From: Verrucomicrobiota bacterium
GTDB lineage: Bacteria; Verrucomicrobiota; Verrucomicrobiia; Limisphaerales; JACRJY01
NCBI GenBank assembly: GCA_016235585.1
Contig: JACRJY010000024.1
Location: 1-46,356 of the forward strand
Length of the DNA: 46,356 bases
Direction of reading: 5' to 3'
Shown piece after piece: positions 42,251-46,356 of the stretch. Every line of letters starts with the position of its first letter. Positions within the stretch are counted from its first letter, which is position 1. Below the pieces are notes generated by a model that saw only the letters and a list, made by a program, of their open reading frames with translations, did no database searches and was not told the DNA's origin. The translations under genes were made by a program, and so were the position numbers.

Positions 42251-43033
42251 ATGCGTCATTCCAAAGTCCTCGCCAAAATCCGCGCCGGCAAAGTCGCGCG
42301 AATCTGCAACTTCGCCAACTATCTCCCCTTCGTGCCCCGGCTGGCCGCGAGCGCCGGCTACGACGGCATCTGGGTGGACGGCGAGCACCGGCCCTTCGAC
42401 ATCCGCGAGGCGCAGGCGCTGATGGCCTTTCATCACCTGGCGGACATTGACTGCATGTGGCGCCCGCCGACCAAGGAGAAGAACGCCCTCTACCGCCTGC
42501 TCGAGGACGGCGCGGCGGGGCTGATGATTCCGCACGTCTCGACGCCGGAGCACGCGCGCGAACTGGTGCAGGCCGTCAAGTTCCCGCCGCTCGGCGACCG
42601 CGGCCTCGACGGCTCCGGCCTCGACGGCGATTTCTACGTCAACCTGCCGCCCACGTATCCGCAGGACGCGAACCGCGAGACGTTCCTCGTCGTGCAGATC
42701 GAGACGCCGCAGGCGCTGGAGAACGCCGAGGCCATCGCCGCCGTGCCCGGCGTGGATGTGCTCTTTCTCGGCCCCGGCGATATGTCGCTGCGTTTGAACT
42801 GCTCCCCGTCCGTGAACGATCCGCAAATGATGGCCGCGCAGAAAAAAGTCGCCGCCGCCGCGAAAAAGCACGGCAAGGCCTGGGGCCGCCCCGCCGGCAC
42901 GGCGGCGGACGCGAAAGTGGTCATTGACCTCGGCGCGCAGTTCGTCGCCTATGGCAGCATCCACTGGGCGATTGTCCGCCATCTGAAGGAGTGCCAGGCG
43001 GACTTCGACCAACTGCTCGGCCCGGACAAGTGA
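42251..43033 (+). CDS. HpcH/HpaI-family aldolase
   Basis: This 260-residue protein carries the class II pyruvate aldolase core: YDGIWVDGEHRPFDIREAQALM with the catalytic-site residues of the family, LLEDGAAGLMIPHVSTPEHA, VVQIETPQALENAEAIAAVPGVDVLFLGPGDMS with metal-binding glutamate and LGPGDMS, and the C-terminal GAQFVAYGSIHWAIV. It should cleave or form 2-keto-3-deoxy-sugar-acid-type carbon bonds using a metal and pyruvate enolate. A TATAAC-like box lies at 42234-42239 close to the ATG, hinting at a very short leader. Divergent from the Gfo/Idh gene; the pair could belong to one sugar-acid pathway. Confidence 0.9.
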   Translation: MRHSKVLAKIRAGKVARICNFANYLPFVPRLAASAGYDGIWVDGEHRPFDIREAQALMAFHHLADIDCMWRPPTKEKNALYRLLEDGAAGLMIPHVSTPEHARELVQAVKFPPLGDRGLDGSGLDGDFYVNLPPTYPQDANRETFLVVQIETPQALENAEAIAAVPGVDVLFLGPGDMSLRLNCSPSVNDPQMMAAQKKVAAAAKKHGKAWGRPAGTAADAKVVIDLGAQFVAYGSIHWAIVRHLKECQADFDQLLGPDK

Positions 43034-43072
43034 GCCGCCGGGCACGACGGCGAAGTGAAGTCGAATTTGAGG

Positions 43073-43164
43073 GAACCACGGAAGACGCGGACAACACGGA
43101 AAGCCAAAATTTCCGGTTCAAAGTGATTTGCCCGCTTCTGTGTCTTCGGTGTCTTCCGTGGTTC
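43073..43164. repeat. inverted repeat of GAACCACGGAAGAC-type words
   Basis: Outer arms GAACCACGGAAGAC at 43073 and GTCTTCCGTGGTTC ending at 43164 are perfect over 14 bases; further inward, degenerate ACACGGAA words pair partly. It lies 39 bp after the aldolase stop and probably serves as its terminator. Confidence 0.78.
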
Positions 43165-43218
43165 AACGCCGCATAATTGCACTCGTCAAACCGCCGAGTT
43201 TGCGGTTGATTCTCCCTC

Positions 43219-44001
43219 GTGCGTGCGCGCGGAAAATTTCTGAAAACCATTTTCGGCCTGGCGTTGAGCCTGCCGCTCCTCGCGCCCGCGCAATCGCCGC
43301 TCGCGTGGGACGCCATGAGCAAGGAGCGCACCGCCGTCGTGGGCGATGAAAAAATCCCCTTCACCTTCAGCGTCACGAATGTTTCTACGCAGGAGATCAC
43401 CATCAACCGCGTTTCCACCTCGTGCGGCTGCACGTTTGCGCGCCCGCCGAGCCAGCCGTGGAAGCTTGCGCCCGGCGCCACCGGCGAAATCGCCGTGGAC
43501 ATGGACATCCGCGGCAAGTCCGGCGTGCTGATCAAGTCCGTGAACTTCGACGCCACCGCGCCAGCCCCGCCGCTGATCGTCAAGGTCACCATTCCGCCGG
43601 AAGTCTTCGAGGCGCTGAACGGCCGCATGCGCAACCAGCAGCTCGCGATGAACGACCGGCAGGCGGTGTTCAAGGGCGACTGCGCCTCGTGCCACGCCAC
43701 GCCGACGGTGGGCAAGCTTGGTCAGGAACTTTTCGCCGCCGCGTGCGGCATCTGCCACGACACCGCGCACCGCGCCAGCATGGTGCCCGACTTGCGCGCG
43801 CCGAAGGTGCCGACGAACAAAGACTACTGGCGGATGTGGACGACCAAGGGCAAACCCGGCTCGCTCATGCCCGCCTTTGCCAAGGCCGACGGCGGCCCGC
43901 TCACGGATCAACAGGTCGAATCGCTCGTTGATTACCTCGACAAAACCATCCCGTCGCCCGCGCAACCCAGCGGTGCGCCCGCCGTGAACAAGCAGCCATG
44001 A
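43219..44001 (+). CDS. exported DUF1573 - cytochrome c fusion
   Basis: GTG 43219 gives 260 residues with a signal peptide (MRARGKFLKTIFGLALSLPLLAPAQS); the first ATG (43315) would remove it. Residues about 30-135 are a DUF1573 Ig-like domain with the hallmark VSTSCGCTFARP. The C-terminal 130 residues hold two CxxCH motifs, CASCH and CGICH, so two c-type haems are possible. GSLMPAFAKADGGPLTDQQVESLVDYL with a methionine ligand is typical of the second haem domain. A periplasmic electron-carrier or substrate-binding role is inferred. It overlaps the thymidylate kinase start by four bases (ATGA). Confidence 0.87.
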   Translation: MRARGKFLKTIFGLALSLPLLAPAQSPLAWDAMSKERTAVVGDEKIPFTFSVTNVSTQEITINRVSTSCGCTFARPPSQPWKLAPGATGEIAVDMDIRGKSGVLIKSVNFDATAPAPPLIVKVTIPPEVFEALNGRMRNQQLAMNDRQAVFKGDCASCHATPTVGKLGQELFAAACGICHDTAHRASMVPDLRAPKVPTNKDYWRMWTTKGKPGSLMPAFAKADGGPLTDQQVESLVDYLDKTIPSPAQPSGAPAVNKQP

Positions 44002-44711
44002 GCGGCGTGTTCATCACGCTCGAAGGCACCGAGGGCAGCGGCAAATCCACGCAGATTGCTTTGCTCGCCGAACGTCTGCGTTCGCTCGGCAAAACCGTCC
44101 GCACGCTGCGCGAGCCGGGCGGCACGCCGCTCGCCGAGGAAATCCGCCACCTGCTCAAGCACCACGCCGCCGGGCGCGACATGACTGCCGAGGCCGAGCT
44201 GCTGCTCATGAACGCCGCCCGCGCCCAACTCGTCCGCGAAGTCATCCGCCCCGCGCTCGCCGCCGGCGAGGTCGTGCTGTGCGACCGTTTCTACGATTCC
44301 ACCACCGCCTACCAGGGCCATGGGCGCGGGCTGGACTTGGAGTTCGTCCGCCACGTGGTGGACTACGCCGTCGGCGGCACCCGCCCGCACCTCACGCTGC
44401 TGCTCATGGTGCCGCTGGCCGTGAGCGAGATGCGACGACTGAAACGGCAGGGACAATTGACGGGAAAAATTGAGCAAGAAATCCCGACAGGAACTATTCC
44501 GTATCCAACTGATGAAACCGACGGTCGGCTTCTTACAGACCGCTTCGAGCAGGCCAACCGGGAATTTTTCCAGCGCGTGGAAGCGGGCTACCGCGCCCTC
44601 GCCGCCGCCGAACCGCAACGCGTGCGGATGATTGACGCCGCGCGCGGCGTCGAGGAAGTCCGCGCGGACATTTGGCGCGCGGTGGAACCCGTCGTCACTG
44701 TCACACGTTGA
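43998..44711 (+). CDS. tmk: thymidylate kinase
   Basis: The 237-residue protein contains the Walker A EGTEGSGKST, the DR/E-type substrate loop REPGGTPLAEEIRHLL, the CDRFYDSTTAYQGHGR thymidylate-binding region and the LTLLLMVPL strand with a LID-type stretch after it. It phosphorylates dTMP to dTDP for DNA synthesis. Two things are odd: the usual LDxxP motif reads LMVPL, and a stretch of about 25 residues (GKIEQEIPTGTIPYPTDETD) lies between RRLKRQG and DRFE where most homologues go straight on. The DNA there (44455-44535) has more AT (27/60 G+C at 44461-44520) than the rest. Start ATG overlaps the preceding gene's stop by four bases. Confidence 0.92.
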   Translation: MSGVFITLEGTEGSGKSTQIALLAERLRSLGKTVRTLREPGGTPLAEEIRHLLKHHAAGRDMTAEAELLLMNAARAQLVREVIRPALAAGEVVLCDRFYDSTTAYQGHGRGLDLEFVRHVVDYAVGGTRPHLTLLLMVPLAVSEMRRLKRQGQLTGKIEQEIPTGTIPYPTDETDGRLLTDRFEQANREFFQRVEAGYRALAAAEPQRVRMIDAARGVEEVRADIWRAVEPVVTVTR

Positions 44712-44750
44712 GAGACCTGCGCCGCCGTCCCGCGCCCCTGCGGCGTGACG

Positions 44751-45002
44751 CTGCGGGGGTGCAACGCGGTTCTGCGCCCCTGCGCCGCCGCGCTGCGGGG
44801 GCGAGGTGTCGCGTTGCGGGGCTGCGGTGCGGTGGTGCGGGGGCGAGCCGCCATTCCGCAGGGGAGCGAAGCCGCTCTGCGGAGACGCAAGACGACGTTG
44901 CGCGGGCGAGACACCATGCTGCGGGGGCGAGGGGCGACGTTGCTGGGGCGCCGAGCCGCACCGCAGGGGCGAACCATCGCGCTGCAACCCTGCAACGCCG
45001 TT
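44751..45002. repeat. minisatellite of twelve degenerate 21-bp units
   Basis: Units start every 21 bases at 44751, 44772, 44793 and so on to 44982, each opening with YTGCGG or CCGCAG and often continuing GGGCGAG. Because 21 is a multiple of three, several frames stay open: on the plus strand they would read LRGxxxx heptads, on the minus strand a Pro/Arg-rich heptad array. It lies in the 427-bp gap after tmk; the rest of the gap (45003-45138) contains no gene I can support. Confidence 0.85.
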
Positions 45003-45138
45003 CCGCAGCCGTGAAAAATCATTTTGCAAGCGGCCGGAAACACGGCGGCAGTTGCGGAAACGGCTGGTTTCCAGTGGATTGCGCCTTGACCACCGAAACT
45101 CGGTCAATCTACGGCACCGACGAGGGATGGTCGGCGTG

Positions 45139-45546
45139 TCACAGCGATTGTTGAATCCGCTTCAGCAGCCGCACCTTGTTCCTGACGGCCAACTCGTGTT
45201 CCCAAATCCGCAGCACGCGCCAGCCGCGTGACCGCAGGGTGCGCGTCACCAGCCGGTCGCGCTCCTTGTTCCGGGCGAACTTGCGCCGCCAGAACGCGCG
45301 GTTGTTCTTCGGCTTCGTCTCATGCTGCGGGCAGCCGTGCCAGAAACAGCCGTCCACGAACACGGCGAGTTTGAACTGGGGAAAAACGAAATCCGGCTTG
45401 CCGAACACTTTTTGATTCCGCCGCCAGCCGGTGATGCGCTGCGCGCGGAAAAATTTTGCCAGCGCGAGTTCCGTGCCCTTGTTCCCGCGCGAGCGGATGC
45501 GCGACATCAATTCCGAGCGCTTGGCTTTGGTAAAGATGTCGGGCAC
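45139..45546 (-). CDS. vsr: very short patch repair (Vsr) endonuclease
   Basis: This 135-residue protein has the family's N-terminal KRSELMSRIRSRGNKGTELALAKFF, the catalytic GKPDFVFPQFKLAVFVDGCFWHGCP (PD-(D/E)XK-like aspartate and histidine, zinc-site Cys/His) and WRRKFARNKERDRLVTRTLRSRGWRVLRIWEHEL near the end. Vsr nicks T:G mismatches left by deamination of 5-methylcytosine and is normally next to a Dcm-type cytosine methyltransferase. No such gene is seen in the window. Here it follows hicB by four bases on the minus strand, so hicA-hicB-vsr look like one operon. Confidence 0.93.
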   Translation of the reverse strand: MPDIFTKAKRSELMSRIRSRGNKGTELALAKFFRAQRITGWRRNQKVFGKPDFVFPQFKLAVFVDGCFWHGCPQHETKPKNNRAFWRRKFARNKERDRLVTRTLRSRGWRVLRIWEHELAVRNKVRLLKRIQQSL

Positions 45547-45550
45547 GCCG

Positions 45551-45787
45551 TCAGGCCGGGACCGCTTCGCGCATGGGCCGGGTGCTGGCGACCGGGAGTT
45601 CCCTGCCGCTTCCGCTCAACTCCTCCACCTCGGCGGTCACCAGCATGCAGAGCTGGCGGTAGGCCTCCTCCTCGGTCGCGCCGTGGCACACGCCGCCCCA
45701 TGGGAACAGGTCGGGGCAGTAACCCACATAAAGCCCGTCGGCCTCATCCCACCGGACAAACTTCAGATACTGGTCTTGTGCTTTCAT
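45551..45787 (-). CDS. hicB: HicB-family antitoxin
   Basis: The 78-residue protein contains the HicB RNase H-like fold sequence: YLKFVRWDEADGLYVGYCPDLFPWGGVCHGATEEEAYRQLCMLVTAEVEEL, with the DxxxGxY-x-CPDLP-like pattern. No C-terminal helix-turn-helix or ribbon-helix-helix is visible, so it is a minimal HicB that may rely on HicA for autoregulation. It overlaps the hicA stop by four bases. HicB neutralises the mRNA interferase HicA by binding it. Confidence 0.87.
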   Translation of the reverse strand: MKAQDQYLKFVRWDEADGLYVGYCPDLFPWGGVCHGATEEEAYRQLCMLVTAEVEELSGSGRELPVASTRPMREAVPA

Positions 45788-45984
45788 TGGCTGGCCTTGT
45801 TGATGGCGTTGCGAACCTGTTTCTCCTGGTAATGATGCGCGTCATCGCCGCTCTGGCCGCCCAGAATCACCGAACCCGGCAGCTTCGGGTGCCGGAACTT
45901 GCGGTGCGACCCCTTGCCACCGGGCACGAGAACGAACCCTGCCTGTTCCAAATCGGCGACAAACTGTCTGATCTTGCGCGGCAC
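45784..45984 (-). CDS. hicA: HicA-family toxin (mRNA interferase)
   Basis: The 66-residue protein has the HicA dsRBD-like fold: KIRQFVADLEQAGFVLVPGGKGSHRKFRHPKLPGSVILGGQSGDDAHHYQEKQVRNAIN. The catalytic histidine lies in GSHRKF. It cleaves mRNA during growth arrest. It begins the minus-strand operon hicA-hicB-vsr. About 40 bp upstream lies a piece of vsr (46024-46077). Confidence 0.92.
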   Translation of the reverse strand: MPRKIRQFVADLEQAGFVLVPGGKGSHRKFRHPKLPGSVILGGQSGDDAHHYQEKQVRNAINKASQ

Positions 45985-46023
45985 ACGCTGGAAACTGCCA
46001 CAAGGCGGTTTGGCTTTCCAGCT

Positions 46024-46077
46024 TCAATTCCCGCGCGAGCGGATGCGGGACATCAATTCGCTGCGTGTCAGAGCGAA
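46024..46077 (-). pseudogene. vsr 5'-end fragment upstream of hicA
   Basis: Reading the minus strand gives FALTRSELMSRIRSRGN and then a stop, matching the N-terminus of the intact Vsr (AKRSELMSRIRSRGNKGTE). At the DNA level 46028-46059 is a direct repeat of 45482-45513 with one mismatch in 32 bases. It is a truncated vsr copy, so hicAB is bracketed by vsr sequence. Confidence 0.75.
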
Positions 46078-46124
46078 CACAGCTAATCTTAAAGCCTGTC
46101 TGAGAAATCAAAAGGAGCCAATGT

Positions 46125-46232
46125 TTATGCAAGTCGGCGGAGCATGAGGCGGGTCATGGCGAGGTAAATCCAGCCGGCTGTCGGCGGGAGTTCAAAATGA
46201 GACTTGATGTGGGAATGCTCTGTTGAAAACAT
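46125..46232 (-). pseudogene. IS5-family-type transposase C-terminal remnant
   Basis: The minus strand reads HFELPPTAGWIYLAMTRLMLRRLA and stops at 46125, the typical C-terminus of IS5-group transposases (GWIYLAMTRLMLRRLA). No upstream catalytic region in the same frame is visible in the window. Just beyond, a TTTCTCAGACAGGC-type sequence (46092-46107) may be the element's terminal inverted repeat. Confidence 0.65.
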
Positions 46233-46252
46233 CGGTGACTGCCTTGGTTCGG

Positions 46253-46356
46253 CTAACGCCGGAGGGTGTAAGCCAGCACCTTGAAGGCGGCTTCGGCCAG
46301 CAGTTGACTTGGTTTGCGTGAGGTCAGCGTCGAACCCATCGTCCGCTTCAACCCGC
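46253..46356 (-). CDS. transposase C-terminal tail, second type (partial)
   Basis: The minus-strand frame is open from the window edge and reads GLKRTMGSTLTSRKPSQLLAEAAFKVLAYTLRR followed by TAG at 46253-46255. KRTMGS...EAAFKVLAYTLRR is typical of the C-terminal helix of DDE transposases of the IS4/IS5 type. It ends 21 bases before the other remnant begins, so two transposase tails lie end to end. Confidence 0.65.
   Translation of the reverse strand, partial: GLKRTMGSTLTSRKPSQLLAEAAFKVLAYTLRR

Noticed and set aside
44751..45002. Possible CRISPR array
   Set aside because: Units are 21 bp without separate conserved repeats and unique spacers, and no cas gene is near.
43932..45107. 391-codon minus-strand frame with Pro/Arg heptads
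   Set aside because: Its repeats come from the 21-bp minisatellite, and the remainder is antisense to tmk.

Overview
The window is GC-rich, gene-dense DNA that looks like a member of the PVC superphylum, most likely Verrucomicrobiota (Pedosphaera/Limisphaerales-like). This rests on family content: two very large secreted proteins with the PVC-type propeller ('membrane-bound dehydrogenase') domain, a DUF1501 protein, a kinase-like protein fused to tandem DUF1080 domains, a DUF1573-cytochrome fusion and Tat-exported Gfo/Idh/MocA proteins. No rRNA or tRNA gene was seen, so the placement is an inference.

Layout. 1-2022: end of a MacB-type ABC ATPase and its FtsX-like permease, separated by a small element that encodes a four-helix-bundle (S23/IVS) protein and has 34-nt terminal inverted repeats. 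2087-8254 (minus): a type III-like restriction-modification locus in the order res, DUF3800, mod; mod carries a one-base frameshift and an in-frame palindromic repeat. 8503-14725: a giant SGNH/propeller/cupredoxin protein, a HupE-like membrane protein, a small exported protein and an exported five-bladed propeller protein. 14736-19583 (minus): type IIA topoisomerase subunits (ParC/ParE-like) behind an uncharacterised cysteine-containing protein. 19701-24785: a 1694-residue FG-GAP/propeller/HEAT/cytochrome c protein with a low-GC patch. 24899-31528: a predicted pseudokinase with DUF1080 domains, SixA, a CvpA-like protein, a thioredoxin-like ferredoxin, a GH5-like hydrolase and a PQQ-type propeller protein. 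31542-34863: a three-gene cluster of HemN-like radical SAM enzyme, UbiC-like chorismate lyase and flavin-halogenase-like protein, perhaps a small aromatic-product pathway. 35185-44711: DUF1501 protein, esterase-SMP-30 fusion, glycyl-tRNA synthetase, Gfo/Idh/MocA oxidoreductase, HpcH/HpaI aldolase, DUF1573-cytochrome protein and thymidylate kinase. 44751-46356: a 21-bp minisatellite, a hicA-hicB-vsr operon next to a vsr fragment, and two transposase tails.

The strongest signal beyond ordinary genes is the repeat load. (i) Composite palindromes built from small hairpins around GGCGTCCCGCC or GGCGAGACGCC lie both between genes and inside genes with the reading frame kept. (ii) Long intergenic inverted repeats are made of short, nearly periodic words (CCACGGATTGAACACGGA type and GCGAAGGACGCGAA type). 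(iii) The four-helix-bundle gene is bounded by inverted repeats built in the same style (GAAGGAT words). I suggest, as inference, that the protein-coding element may be the autonomous relative of the solo hairpins.
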